From the NCBI GenBank assembly GCA_019637335.1, contig JAHBVV010000006.1:70235-134234 (forward strand): a stretch of DNA of 64,000 nucleotides, read 5' to 3'. The translations under genes and the position numbers were made by a program. A model generated the notes under the pieces. That model did not search any database, had not been told where the DNA came from, and saw nothing but the letters and a program-made list of their open reading frames with translations. Each line of letters begins with the position of its first letter. Position 1 is the stretch's first letter. Positions 28,350 through 36,846 of this stretch are shown here, piece after piece. The DNA comes from Candidatus Hydrogenedentota bacterium. GTDB taxonomy: Bacteria; Hydrogenedentota; Hydrogenedentia; Hydrogenedentales; JAEUWI01.

Positions 28350-28386
28350 CACCGGCGCGACAGGGAACCACCCCGTCGCGCCGGTT
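28350..28386 (+). terminator. Hairpin after the permease gene
   Basis: Arms accggcgcgac (28351-28361) and gtcgcgccggt (28375-28385) form an 11-bp stem with a 13-base loop, about 30 bases after the stop. No T-run follows, so termination is plausible but not proven. Confidence 0.5.
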
Positions 28387-28436
28387 CCGCACCTTCATAT
28401 CCACCTGATGCTAACCACGCTACAGCACGTGAGATC

Positions 28437-28640
28437 ACGGAAGCGTCAAAGGCTGGGAGCGCAGGCGTCCCCGCCTGCCAGGCGGCGAAGTCGCCTTCTA
28501 ATTTCACCCTATTGGGCAAACACCTCATAAGCGGCTGCTGCTCCGAGAATTTCGGACCGCTCCGAAATTTCAAAGGGAGCCACGGGTGCCACGTTCAAGC
28601 TCCGCGGCTCCGCCGCGAAGGCTTGAGCGTGCGAGACCCC
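28437..28640. repeat. Two dispersed repeats upstream of the infC promoter
   Basis: The ggctgggagcgcagg...ggcggcgaagtcgcc repeat (about 28450-28500) is followed by the gggagccacgggtgccacg...gaaggcttgagcgtgcgagac repeat (28575-28638). The second also occurs at 25062, 36629 and 53190. Confidence 0.75.
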
Positions 28641-28678
28641 AGTAGAGCGCTTGTACCCGCCCCCACTCCCCAGACAAT

Positions 28679-28707
28679 TTGATCCGCCCCCCGGAATCTG
28701 ATACACT
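28679..28707 (+). promoter_or_regulatory. Candidate promoter of infC-rpmI-rplT-hisA
   Basis: TTGATC (28679-28684), a 17-base spacer and TACACT (28702-28707). It begins right after the repeats end and leaves a structured leader of about 250 bases before infC. Spacing matches the pilT and pfkB candidates. Confidence 0.5.
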
Positions 28708-28841
28708 TCGCACATTGAAACCGGTCTCCCCGGTTTCCGTAAGTAGGGACGCCGGTCCCTCACCCTGCGGCGGCAACATCGCCTGCCAGCTCGGTTTGCA
28801 ACGCGGCGCGTTATGTGCCGCCCGAAATGGGTACGTTCCAG

Positions 28842-28878
28842 ATCGGCAAAGGACTGGCTCCTTTGCCGATTTTTTTTG
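28842..28878 (+). terminator. Attenuator-like terminator in the infC leader
   Basis: Arms atcggcaaagg (28842-28852) and cctttgccgat (28860-28870) form a perfect 11-bp stem with a 7-base loop, followed by eight T. It lies about 85 bases before the infC start and downstream of the candidate promoter, so it would attenuate the ribosomal operon. In Bacillus the equivalent leader is controlled by ribosomal protein L20; here that is inference from gene order. An upstream stem aaaccgg/ccggttt (about 28718-28736) could take part in alternative folding. Confidence 0.75.
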
Positions 28879-28962
28879 TTCCTGTTGTCCCAGGAGCGCC
28901 CGGGCCGAGGCCGGCCGAGGGCGAAACGTACTCCGGGGCACGTCCAAGAGGAGGTTCTACTC

Positions 28963-29508
28963 ATAGCCAGGCCAGTCAAGCGAGAAGAAGACACGGTCCG
29001 AATTAATGAAAAAATACGCGCCCGCCAGGTGCGCGTGGTCGATGACGAGGGCGAACAGCTGGGTATCATGTCTCCCCAGGACGCCCTCCGCGAAGCCGAA
29101 GCCCGGGAACTAGACCTGGTCGAAGTCGCGCCCAACGCCACGCCGCCCGTTTGCCGCATCATGGATTACGGCAAGTTCAAGTACGAACAGAAACGGCGCG
29201 CGCGTGAATCCCGCAAGAACCAGCACACGGTCAGCGTCAAGGAAATCAAGTACCGTCCGAAAATCGACAAGCACGATTTCGAATACAAGACGAAACACGT
29301 ACGCGAGTTCCTGTCCGAGGGCAACAAGGTGAAAATCACCGTGATGTTCCGAGGCCGCGAAATGGCCCACCCCGAGTTCGGGCGGGAAATACTGGTCAAG
29401 GTGGTCGAAGAGACGGCCGACCTGTGCACGGGCGAATACGACCCGGCCTCGTCCCGACTCGAAGGCCGCAACATGAGCCTCGTGTTGCAGCCCATTAAGG
29501 CCAAGTAG
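28963..29508 (+). CDS. infC: Translation initiation factor IF-3, ATA start
   Basis: A 181-residue IF-3 that binds the 30S subunit and polices start-codon choice. The N-terminal domain begins RPVKREEDTVRINEKIRA and includes DDEGEQLGIM and APNATPPVCRIMDYGKFKYE; the C-terminal domain starts near KEIKYRPKIDKHDF. No ATG, GTG or TTG lies where homology begins. The codon in place is ATA at 28963, 8 bases after a strong aggagg (28948-28953). infC genes commonly use rare start codons so that IF-3 represses its own synthesis. It heads infC-rpmI-rplT. Confidence 0.93.
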   Translation: MARPVKREEDTVRINEKIRARQVRVVDDEGEQLGIMSPQDALREAEARELDLVEVAPNATPPVCRIMDYGKFKYEQKRRARESRKNQHTVSVKEIKYRPKIDKHDFEYKTKHVREFLSEGNKVKITVMFRGREMAHPEFGREILVKVVEETADLCTGEYDPASSRLEGRNMSLVLQPIKAK

Positions 29509-29662
29509 ACCGGCGTTCACCGGACCGTTGCCCCGCGTGGGGCCCAATGTTTTCAAGCTGGACAGACACCGGAAATCCGGGGGAGGGCTCCGTTTTGCCC
29601 CGCTCCCGACTGCCCGGAGGTCGAGTAGTAACTTTTTCGCCACCCCCGATGGAGGGAAGACA

Positions 29663-29860
29663 ATGCCAAAAGTCAAGACCAACCGCGCCGCGTCCAAGCG
29701 CTTCAAGCGCACCAAGAACGGGAAGTTCCTCAGCCACAAGATGGGCGCCCGCCACCTGATGAATTCCAAGTCGCCCAAACGCCGCCGCCAGCTCCGCCGC
29801 GCCAAGTCCGTTGGCGACGTCGAAATGCCGCGGATCAAGGTGCTCCTCCCCTACTCCTGA
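29663..29860 (+). CDS. rpmI: 50S ribosomal protein L35
   Basis: A 65-residue basic protein with the family opening PKVKTNRAASKRFKRT and the KMGARHLMNSKSPKRRR core. The length is normal. ATG 29663 has ggaggg 7 bases upstream; the longer frame from 29528 is leader DNA. It is second in the conserved infC-rpmI-rplT order. Confidence 0.96.
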   Translation: MPKVKTNRAASKRFKRTKNGKFLSHKMGARHLMNSKSPKRRRQLRRAKSVGDVEMPRIKVLLPYS

Positions 29861-29940
29861 TCCCCCACGCCGCGCCATCCGCGGTATAACGCACGCCGCC
29901 CCCCGGGGCTGGCGGGCCGCGATACAGAAAGGATATCCCC

Positions 29941-30306
29941 ATGCCCAGAGCTACAAACAATCCGGCTTCGCGCCAGCGGCGCAAGAAGGTTCTCAAGGAA
30001 GCGTCCGGCTACCGTGGAAGTCACCACCGCCTCATTAAGACCGCCATCCAGGCCGTCGAACACGCCGGCGTCTACGCCTACCGCGACCGCAAGGTGCGCA
30101 AGCGCGAATTCCGCAAACTCTGGATCGCCCGCATCAACGCCGGCGCCCGCGCCAACGGAATGACCTACAGCCGCTTCATCAGCGGCCTCAAGTGCGCCAA
30201 CATCAACCTCGACCGCAAGGTGCTCGCGGACATGGCGGTCAACGACGCCGCCGCCTTCAGCCAGCTCGTCGAGAAGGCCCGCGCCTCCCTGGAAGCCGCG
30301 TCCTGA
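29941..30306 (+). CDS. rplT: 50S ribosomal protein L20
   Basis: A 121-residue protein that binds 23S rRNA early in 50S assembly and, in some bacteria, represses its own operon. The opening [25 protein letters not shown]-type segment and [11 protein letters not shown] are diagnostic. agaaagg lies just upstream of ATG 29941. Its stop overlaps the hisA start (TGATG), an unusual link between a ribosomal and a biosynthetic gene. Confidence 0.97.
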   Translation: MPRATNNPASRQRRKKVLKEASGYRGSHHRLIKTAIQAVEHAGVYAYRDRKVRKREFRKLWIARINAGARANGMTYSRFISGLKCANINLDRKVLADMAVNDAAAFSQLVEKARASLEAAS

Positions 30307-31028
30307 TGCGTATTGTTCCCGCCGTCGATATCCGGGGCGGCCTCTGCGTCAATCTGGTCCAGGGCGACTATGATCAGGAGACCGTCTTCTCCGAGGACCC
30401 CGTCGCCCAGGCCAAAGCCTGGTGGGACGCCCTCGGCGAAGGCATCATCCACATCGTTGATCTGGATGGCGCCAAGGCCGGTCACTGCTGCGTGGAGAAG
30501 GAGCTCCGCGCATTGCAGGCCGCCGGCATCCCCTACGAAGTCGGCGGTGGTATCCGGAACATGGAAACCATCGAGACCATCTTCGGCGCCGGCGCAGGCC
30601 GCGTTATCCTGGGCACCGCCGCCTACCGCGACCCGGATCTCCTCCAGGAGGCATGCCGCCGCTACCCCGGCAAAATCGCCGTGGGTATCGACGCTCGCGC
30701 GGGGAAGCTCTCCCTGAGCGGATGGCTCGAAGACACCGACCGGGACGCGATCGCCTTTGCTCAGGAAGTGGAGGCCGCCGGAGCCGCGCGCATCATCTAC
30801 ACCGACATCCTCAGCGACGGCATGATGCAGGGACCGAACATCGACGCCACCCGCGAACTCGCCCGGGCCATCTCGATTCCCGTCACCATCTCCGGCGGCA
30901 TGTCGAGCCTTGACGACGTACGCGCCGTCAAGCCCCTCGAAACAGACGGCATCGACGAAGTCATCATCGGCCGCGCCCTCTACCTCGAAAAATTCACCGT
31001 GCAAGAGGCCGTAGCCGCCGCCGCCTGA
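30306..31028 (+). CDS. hisA: Phosphoribosylformimino-5-aminoimidazole carboxamide ribotide isomerase
   Basis: A 240-residue TIM-barrel enzyme of histidine synthesis that isomerises ProFAR to PRFAR. The first catalytic Asp is in PAVDIRGG (residue 7 or 8) and the second in VGIDARAG (about 128). The phosphate-binding segments VGGGIRN and ISGGMSS are both present, as in the half-barrel repeat. The GDYDQETVF stretch separates HisA from HisF. The start is ATG 30306, overlapping the rplT stop by one base. No other his gene is in the window. Confidence 0.94.
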   Translation: MRIVPAVDIRGGLCVNLVQGDYDQETVFSEDPVAQAKAWWDALGEGIIHIVDLDGAKAGHCCVEKELRALQAAGIPYEVGGGIRNMETIETIFGAGAGRVILGTAAYRDPDLLQEACRRYPGKIAVGIDARAGKLSLSGWLEDTDRDAIAFAQEVEAAGAARIIYTDILSDGMMQGPNIDATRELARAISIPVTISGGMSSLDDVRAVKPLETDGIDEVIIGRALYLEKFTVQEAVAAAA

Positions 31029-31054
31029 TCAACGGGTACAACAAGAAACACTTC

Positions 31055-31086
31055 ACGCCCCGGTCGCAACCCGATCGGGGCGTTTT
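31055..31086 (+). terminator. Intrinsic terminator after hisA
   Basis: The stem cgccccg (31056-31062) / cggggcg (31076-31082), extendable inwards, is followed by TTTT; 27 bases after the hisA stop. It closes the infC-rpmI-rplT-hisA unit. Confidence 0.8.
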
Positions 31087-31105
31087 CTATGCCCAAGGCC
31101 CACGC

Positions 31106-31222
31106 CCCATCCACCCCATCCACCCCGTCCACCCCGTCCACTCCGTCCACTCCATCCACTCCATCCACTCCATCCACTCCATCCACTCTGTCCACTCTGT
31201 CCACTCTGTCCACTCCGTCCAC
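31106..31222. repeat. Tandem array of 13 copies of a 9-bp unit
   Basis: Thirteen consecutive 9-mers of the form (a/g)tccac(t/c)c(c/t), e.g. gtccactcc and atccactcc, in an unbroken run. Because 9 is a multiple of 3, every frame stays open and gives spurious Ser-Thr-Pro or Trp-Thr-Glu ORFs. Confidence 0.92.
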
Positions 31223-31308
31223 GCCTTCCCATCCCAACGCCCGGGTGCACATGCCCCGCCCCAAAATGCTATCCTCCCACAAAGACACCGCCACCTCCGA
31301 GGCTCTCC

Positions 31309-32253
31309 ATGCATTACCCATACGCCATCCCCACCCTGCTATGCGTCCTCCTCGCCGCACTCGCGTCCAGTTGCGCCACTACCTCTGAGTCCCGCGCTCC
31401 GCGCGACACGCCGCCCCCCGACGCCCGCGCTATGCCCGCCTTCGACGCGCGCTCTGGTGAACCCATCTCCTGGCCCGATCTCCTCGCGCGCGCCGCCGCC
31501 GCCGATATCGTCATCCTCGGCGAGCAACACGGCAACCCCGCCGCACACGCCTTCGAGGCCGCCCTCGCCGCCGCCCTGCTCGAATCAGGGCCCCGCGCCA
31601 TCTGCCTCGAAATGCTCGAACGCGATGAGCAACCCCTCCTCGACGCCTACCTGACCGACGCCATCTCAAAGGAGACTTTCGTCGACATCACGGATTCAAG
31701 AGACTGGGCCGGCAAGGACTCCTGGGACGCCTGCTACCAGCCCCTGCTCGACACCGCCAGGAAGCACGCCGCCCCCGTTATCGCCGCAAACGCCCCGCGA
31801 CGCCTCGTGCGGCTCGCCCGGCTCGAAGGATTCCCCGCCCTTCAGGCCCTTCAGGATGCCTACCCGGCCCAGGCGGTCCTCCCGGCCGAAATCGAAGAAA
31901 CCAGCTACCAGAAGCGATTCCGCGAAACCATGCAACACCACGCGGCGCCCGGAGCCGATCCCGAAGCCGCGGAGACCCGCCTGGATGCCCTCTTCCGCGC
32001 GCAGCAGGTCTGGGACGCCACCATGGCCCATTCCACGCTCCAGGCCGCCGGCAATCACGGCCACGCCCTGCTCGTCGTCGGCCAGTTTCACACGGACTTC
32101 GATGGCGGCCTCCTCCTGCGCATGAAAGCCGCCGAACCCGATCGGCGCTACCTCACCATCAGCCTCCAGCCCGCCGAAGCCTCGGCCCTGCGCCCCGAAG
32201 ACGAACAACGCGCGGATATCGTCGTCTACGCGGCCCCTGCGGCGAAGGCCTGA
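31309..32253 (+). CDS. ChaN-like lipoprotein
   Basis: A 314-residue lipoprotein. The signal sequence ends in the lipobox LASSC (lipidated Cys near residue 22). The mature part matches the ChaN/DUF399 family: ADIVILGEQHGNPAAHAFE, then ICLEMLERDEQPLLDAYL and, near the end, HALLVVGQFHTDFDGGLLLRM. Family members bind haem or act in iron handling at the outer membrane. The His in GEQHGN and GQFHTD are the conserved candidates for ligands. It is followed by a MITE remnant. No haem uptake genes are adjacent. Confidence 0.82.
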   Translation: MHYPYAIPTLLCVLLAALASSCATTSESRAPRDTPPPDARAMPAFDARSGEPISWPDLLARAAAADIVILGEQHGNPAAHAFEAALAAALLESGPRAICLEMLERDEQPLLDAYLTDAISKETFVDITDSRDWAGKDSWDACYQPLLDTARKHAAPVIAANAPRRLVRLARLEGFPALQALQDAYPAQAVLPAEIEETSYQKRFRETMQHHAAPGADPEAAETRLDALFRAQQVWDATMAHSTLQAAGNHGHALLVVGQFHTDFDGGLLLRMKAAEPDRRYLTISLQPAEASALRPEDEQRADIVVYAAPAAKA

Positions 32254-32258
32254 CAGGG

Positions 32259-32459
32259 CAGGGCAATCGCATTTGAACTTCGTGTACGAGCCATTCGCGA
32301 TACGAACCACCGTGAATCAGGAATTGGCGCGTGTTGGAGCGCCGGCATCCCTGCCGGCAGAGACGCTCACCATTAAGCTCACGTTCATCGATTCGGGGCG
32401 CCAAATCACCACGATCCCACGCCCATCTATCGCGATCTATGCTGAATGCGCTTGCACTG
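32259..32459. mobile_element. Third copy of the cagggcaatcgcat TIR element
   Basis: The left TIR cagggcaatcgcattt is intact at 32259; the right end gaatgcgcttgcactg is diverged. The inside has gcgcgtgttggagcgccggcat as in the first copy. No target duplication is visible. Confidence 0.7.
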
Positions 32460-32469
32460 CGTAACGGGG

Positions 32470-32498
32470 TGCATCAGCATGGGCCTTCCCCCTATACT
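32470..32498 (+). promoter_or_regulatory. Weak candidate promoter of the phosphatase gene
   Basis: A good -10, TATACT (32493-32498), is 38 bases before the GTG start; the matching -35 position holds only TGCATC. Confidence 0.35.
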
Positions 32499-32536
32499 GT
32501 CCCGAAGCCCTGCAAAAGACCTTCCAGGAGTTAAAT

Positions 32537-34879
32537 GTGACCTTTTACCGAACCCTCGCTTGCCTCGCGCTCGCCGCGGCCCTCGCCGTATCCGCCTTCT
32601 CCACCCCTTGGGATTACGACGCCGAAGTACAGATTGAGCTCCGCGACTGGCGCTATCTTTCCCTCGCGGAACCTTCCGAACGCCCCCCCGCCATAGCCCA
32701 CGGACAACTCGCCGTCGTCACCCTCCCGTGGACCGTCGAACGCACCCGCCCCATGGCCTGGTTCCAGACCTCCGTCGAGATCCCGGAAGCCTGGAAGGGC
32801 CTCGATGTCCTCCTCCATGTGGAAACCCGTGGCCCCGTGCGCGTCCTGGCGGATGGCGCGGATCTCGCCTCCTTAAATGCCCCCGGCCTGGCCACGCTCA
32901 CCGCGCGGCTCCCCCAGTCCGCCAACGCGCAGCCCATTAATCTCGCAATCGGCTGCGCAACAGGCGAGACCGCCGCTGTCCTCGACCGCGTATGGCTCGA
33001 ATCCGAGCCCGCGGGCCTCTCCACGGCGGTCGCCGCCATCAATCGCTCCCTCGACGTCATGGACGACTACTCCGAACCGATCAACCCCTGGAAACGCGTC
33101 ATCGCGGACTCCGACGGAGCTCACCAGACCCATTTCGATGACAGCGCCTGGGAAACCGTGCGGGTGGGCGACGAGTGGCGCGGTGACGACACCCCCGCCT
33201 GGTACCGCGCGCGCCTGACCGTCCCCTATGAGGTCGCGGGCGTGCCCCTGCGCGACGAGATGCCGCTGCTCGCACTGGATTTCGACGATCCCGCCCGGTG
33301 CTATGTCAACGGCAAGGAGGTCGAGCCACTCGCCAAGGATTTTCGTGGCAGTTTGTTCGCCCTGCCGGCGGGTACGAAGCCCGGCGACGAAATCGATGTC
33401 GCCTTCCGTATCCTCAATCGCTGGGGTAGCGGTAAGCTGCGTCAGGCCGCCTGGCGCCTCGCCAGCATCGATGAGGGCTTCCACCTCAAACGCGACCTCA
33501 AGCTCGAAGTGAACCGCCTCGCCCGCACCATTCGCGCTCATGACCTCCCCCAATTCGGCTGGGTTGACGCCCTGTCCCGCCTCAACGCCCCGCTCTCCAC
33601 GGCGCGCGCGGACCTGACCCGCTTTTCACCCACCCTCCAAGAGGCCCGCGCCGCCTTCGACGCCCTCCTCGCCGAGGTCGCGGCGGATCCCGTCCTGCTT
33701 GTTCCGCCCTATCTCCAGGACGCCCGGCCCAATCAGATCACCATCTGCTTCGAAACCAGCGCGCCCGTTCCCGCCCTTGTCGACTTTGGCGTCGGCGCGC
33801 TGGATCGCGGCGCCGCCGAGACCGAAAGCCAGTCCACCATACACAAGATCACCTTGACCGGTCTCACGCCCGCCACCACCTATACCTACGCCGTCACCGC
33901 CGGGCGTCGCCAGACCGCACCGCGCACCTTCATCACCGCCCCCGAAGGACCCGCCCCCTTTGAGTTTCTCGTGTGGGGAGACAACCAGAGCGGCGTACGC
34001 ATGGCCCGCCACGTGACCCGCGCCATGGCCGCGGACTCCGCTGACTTCGTCATGAGCGTCGGCGACGTCGTCGATCGCGGCATTAATTGGGACGAGTGGA
34101 CCCTCCAGTACCTGCTCCCCGCACGCGTTTTCATGGGCGATCGCCCCAGCTACATCGCCATGGGCAACCACGAATACGGCGGATACGAAGGCAATCCCAA
34201 CGTCGTCGCCTTCGACCACTACTTCAAGCACCCGGACACTTCCCCCGGCAGCAACCACTACTGGTACGCCTTCACCTGGGCCAACGCGCGCTTCGTCGTC
34301 CTCGAACCCCTTAAGATGAAGTGGATGCCGCACCCCGACCCCGCGCGCGGCAACACCATCGTCCCGGACGACCCGCAACTCCTCTGGCTCGATCGGGAAC
34401 TCGCCGCGAACGCCGGGAAGCACGACTGGACCTTCGTGTTCTACCACGAACCCGCCTTCCTCGAAACCTGGAGTGGCGGCTACCACGACGGCGAGGACTT
34501 CCTGCGCAATGCCGTCGTTCCCATTCTTGAACAGCACAAGGTCGACATGGTTTTCAACGGACACACCCACGCCTACGAACGCGGCCTCCCCCACCCCGAA
34601 TGGGATCCCGTCACCCAACTCGGCAACGGCATCACCTACATCATCACCGGCGGCGGCGGCGGCGGCCTCGACAACCACAAATACGCCGAGTGGGACAAAA
34701 TCGACATCCCCGACCACCCCGCCGACCCGGACTCAAACGAACCCGACGAAGGCGAATTCTACCGCCACCACTACTGCCACATAAGCGTCGATGGAAAATC
34801 ACTGACCTTCACCGCCCGCGAAGTGCTTGAAAACGGCCGCCCCGGAAAAGTCCTAGACAACTTCAAACTCCAGAAATAA
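32537..34879 (+). CDS. Secreted purple-acid-phosphatase-like metallophosphoesterase
   Basis: A 780-residue exported protein. A signal peptide (about 1-23) is followed by sugar-binding-like beta-sandwich regions (about 25-390), a purple acid phosphatase N-terminal fibronectin-like domain (from PPYLQDARPNQITICF, about residue 395), and a two-metal calcineurin-type catalytic domain: Asp482 (WGDNQSG), Asp510 (GDVVDRG), Asn544/His545 (GNHEYG), HEPAF near 638, and His676/His678 (GHTHAYERG). It likely hydrolyses phosphate esters in the periplasm or outside. GTG 32537 follows aggag by 6 bases; the ATG two bases earlier is immediately stopped. Its TAA is directly followed by the hairpin repeat. Confidence 0.85.
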   Translation: MTFYRTLACLALAAALAVSAFSTPWDYDAEVQIELRDWRYLSLAEPSERPPAIAHGQLAVVTLPWTVERTRPMAWFQTSVEIPEAWKGLDVLLHVETRGPVRVLADGADLASLNAPGLATLTARLPQSANAQPINLAIGCATGETAAVLDRVWLESEPAGLSTAVAAINRSLDVMDDYSEPINPWKRVIADSDGAHQTHFDDSAWETVRVGDEWRGDDTPAWYRARLTVPYEVAGVPLRDEMPLLALDFDDPARCYVNGKEVEPLAKDFRGSLFALPAGTKPGDEIDVAFRILNRWGSGKLRQAAWRLASIDEGFHLKRDLKLEVNRLARTIRAHDLPQFGWVDALSRLNAPLSTARADLTRFSPTLQEARAAFDALLAEVAADPVLLVPPYLQDARPNQITICFETSAPVPALVDFGVGALDRGAAETESQSTIHKITLTGLTPATTYTYAVTAGRRQTAPRTFITAPEGPAPFEFLVWGDNQSGVRMARHVTRAMAADSADFVMSVGDVVDRGINWDEWTLQYLLPARVFMGDRPSYIAMGNHEYGGYEGNPNVVAFDHYFKHPDTSPGSNHYWYAFTWANARFVVLEPLKMKWMPHPDPARGNTIVPDDPQLLWLDRELAANAGKHDWTFVFYHEPAFLETWSGGYHDGEDFLRNAVVPILEQHKVDMVFNGHTHAYERGLPHPEWDPVTQLGNGITYIITGGGGGGLDNHKYAEWDKIDIPDHPADPDSNEPDEGEFYRHHYCHISVDGKSLTFTAREVLENGRPGKVLDNFKLQK

Positions 34880-35182
34880 GGGGACTGGAGCCCGCGACTA
34901 AAGCCACCTGGGCCGCGAAAGCGCTGCAACCAAGGGGACTGGAGCCCGCGACTAAAGCCACCTGGACCGCGAAAGCGCTGCAACCACCTCCAGATCGCGG
35001 GGAGACAACCAAGGGGACTGGAGCCCGCGACAAGAACCACCTGGACCGCGAAAGCGCTGCAACCACCTCCAGATCGCGGGGAGACAAACAAGGGGACTGG
35101 AGCCCGCGACAAGAACCACCCGAGCCGCGAAAGCGCTGCAACCACCTCCAGATCGCGGGGGCCTGTACCCGCAGAAAACCGT
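34880..35182. repeat. Array of four hairpin-repeat (alpha) modules
   Basis: Four consecutive modules starting ggggactggagcccgcga, each with accacctgg(a/g)ccgcgaaagcgctgcaacc inside. Three run on to a cagatcgcgggg end. The arms cccgcga and tcgcggg can pair in each module. The first base of the array follows the phosphatase stop codon. The last module ends in gcctgtacccgcag. From 35183 to 35215 it passes into the 9-bp gtccacccc repeat. Confidence 0.88.
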
Positions 35183-35215
35183 CCACTCCGTCCACCCCGT
35201 CCACCCCGTCCATTC

Positions 35216-36493
35216 TCACACCCCCCGAACCCACGGCGCCCGATACGCCCGATCCATCATCGCCTCCGCCTCCGGATCCCCCGTGATCGTCTCCCGCGCC
35301 GGGTCAAACGCCACGCTCCGGTTCAGGCGCGCCGTGATATTCCCCAGGTGACACAGTATCGCCGATTTGTGCCCCTCGACAAGCGGCGCCGAAGGCGCGC
35401 GCTCCCCGCGAATCGCGCCCGCAAAACTAAGCGCATGCGCAACCTCCATCTCGCTCCCCGGATGCTCCTCTCCCGGTGCATCCTCATCCCGCGGATAAAA
35501 CCGCCAGCCCCGCCGATCAACCACGAGGCTCCCCTTCTCCCCGTCGATCTCGCAGCAGTTCCCGCGCCCGCCCCCCGGCATGAAGCGCGACCAGTGCCGC
35601 AGTTCCCACAGCATCGTCAGTTCCGGAAAGTGATACATCACCGTCTGCGTGTCGGGAAACTCCTTCGCGTCCTTTACCACGTACTGCCCCCCGTACCCGG
35701 AAACCGACACCGGGAGATCCAGATCCAGCAGCCAACGCAACACATCCAGCCAGTGCGCGCCCCAATTTCCCATGTCGCCCGTGCCGTAGTCATAGCGGAA
35801 GTGCCAGTTGTAATGCAGCAGTTCCTCGTTGTAGGGGTGAATCGGCGCGGGTCCGCACCACAAATCGTAATCCAGTGACGCTGGCGGCTCGGAATTCGGA
35901 ATCACCGGAACGATGTGGCGCTCCGACACATGCGAGGCCCGGCAAAACGCGACCTTCCCCAGCCCGCCCGCCTGAATAAACGCCTTCGCATCCGCGAAGT
36001 GCCGCCCGCTTCGCTGTTGCGTGCCCACCTGCACCGCAAGCTCCGGGCGCCGCGCGTGCGCCGCAAGCATGGCCTTCCCATCGCCGATGTTAAACGATGC
36101 CGGCTTCTCCAGATACACGTGCTTCCCCGCGTCCAGCGCCAGGATCGTCATCATCGCGTGCCAGTGATCCGGCGTCGCCACCACCACGGCGTCAATATCC
36201 GGATCTTCCAGCAGGCGCCGGAAATCCTTCTCCGACCTCGGTGGCTTCTCCGCAAAAACGTCCTTCGCGTCCGCGCGCGCCTTTTCCACCATCGCGTCGT
36301 CGCAATCGCAGATGACCGGCACGTCAAACTGGCCCGAACGGATCATCGAAGCCGCCACCTGCGGCCCGCGCACCCGGCAACCGATAATCCCGACACGAAT
36401 ACGCTCATTCGCGCTCGCCCGCCGGGGAAACGCCGTCGCCGCCGCAAGCGCCGCGGCCCCCTTCAATACCGTTCGCCGTGAAACGCTCGCCAT
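35216..36493 (-). CDS. Tat-exported Gfo/Idh/MocA-family oxidoreductase
   Basis: A 425-residue secreted dehydrogenase. The twin-arginine signal is SRRTVLKGAAALAAATAF. The Rossmann motif RVGIIGCRVRGPQVA follows, then the EKPASFNI segment (the family EKP with the catalytic-type Lys) and a C-terminal alpha/beta domain with GDMGNWGAHWLDVLRW. It probably oxidises or rearranges sugars with NAD(P) bound before export. ATG 36493 has a strong cgaggaggt 8 bases upstream. Exported members are abundant in polysaccharide-degrading Planctomycete relatives; the sugar is unknown. Confidence 0.92.
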   Translation of the reverse strand: MASVSRRTVLKGAAALAAATAFPRRASANERIRVGIIGCRVRGPQVAASMIRSGQFDVPVICDCDDAMVEKARADAKDVFAEKPPRSEKDFRRLLEDPDIDAVVVATPDHWHAMMTILALDAGKHVYLEKPASFNIGDGKAMLAAHARRPELAVQVGTQQRSGRHFADAKAFIQAGGLGKVAFCRASHVSERHIVPVIPNSEPPASLDYDLWCGPAPIHPYNEELLHYNWHFRYDYGTGDMGNWGAHWLDVLRWLLDLDLPVSVSGYGGQYVVKDAKEFPDTQTVMYHFPELTMLWELRHWSRFMPGGGRGNCCEIDGEKGSLVVDRRGWRFYPRDEDAPGEEHPGSEMEVAHALSFAGAIRGERAPSAPLVEGHKSAILCHLGNITARLNRSVAFDPARETITGDPEAEAMMDRAYRAPWVRGV

Positions 36494-36771
36494 GATCTTA
36501 CCTCCTCGGTTCCGCTTCGAGTTGTTTCCAAAGCCGATGGTAGCCCCTCCGCCCCAGAGCGTGCAACGCCAACCCGCCATCACCCCCGGCATGGTATTGC
36601 ACCTTTCATGGCGCTCCGAAGTCGAATGTGGAGCCACGGGCGCCACGTTCAAGCTCCGCGGCTCCGCCGCGAAGGCTTGAGCGTGCGAGACTTCAATTGA
36701 GCGCCGACAGCCAAGAGCGGCATTTCACCCTTCCTGACCGGCGCAACGCGCCATCAAACCTCTCCTCAAGA
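36494..36771. other. Gap with a copy of the cttgagcgtgcgagac repeat
   Basis: Upstream of the oxidoreductase. Bases 36629-36692 are a copy of the gagccacggg(t/c)gccacg...gaaggcttgagcgtgcgagac repeat, and a gcgcaacgcgccatca border follows near 36740. No gene. Confidence 0.65.
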
Positions 36772-36800
36772 TTGCGCCCCGATACCCAACTTGCTATACT
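36772..36800 (+). promoter_or_regulatory. Candidate promoter of the PfkB kinase gene
   Basis: TTGCGC (36772-36777), a 17-base spacer and TATACT (36795-36800), 46 bases before the ATG. Spacing and -10 match the pilT promoter candidate. Confidence 0.6.
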
Positions 36801-36846
36801 CCACCCGCTGCGAATTCAAACCTGTTCTGAATAAAGGGCGCAATGC

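Noticed and set aside
31053-31388. Ser-Thr-Pro and Trp-Thr-Glu repeat ORFs
   Set aside because: All frames of the 9-bp tandem array are open; no start signals or conserved flanks.
34880-35182. Possible CRISPR array
   Set aside because: Repeats are longer than CRISPR repeats, contain variable internal parts, lack unique spacers of constant size, and no cas gene is near.
34771-35234. Small ORFs repeating RGWFLSRAPVPL or GFCRGLQSPW words
   Set aside because: They are translations of the hairpin repeat modules and recur wherever the modules occur; not genes.
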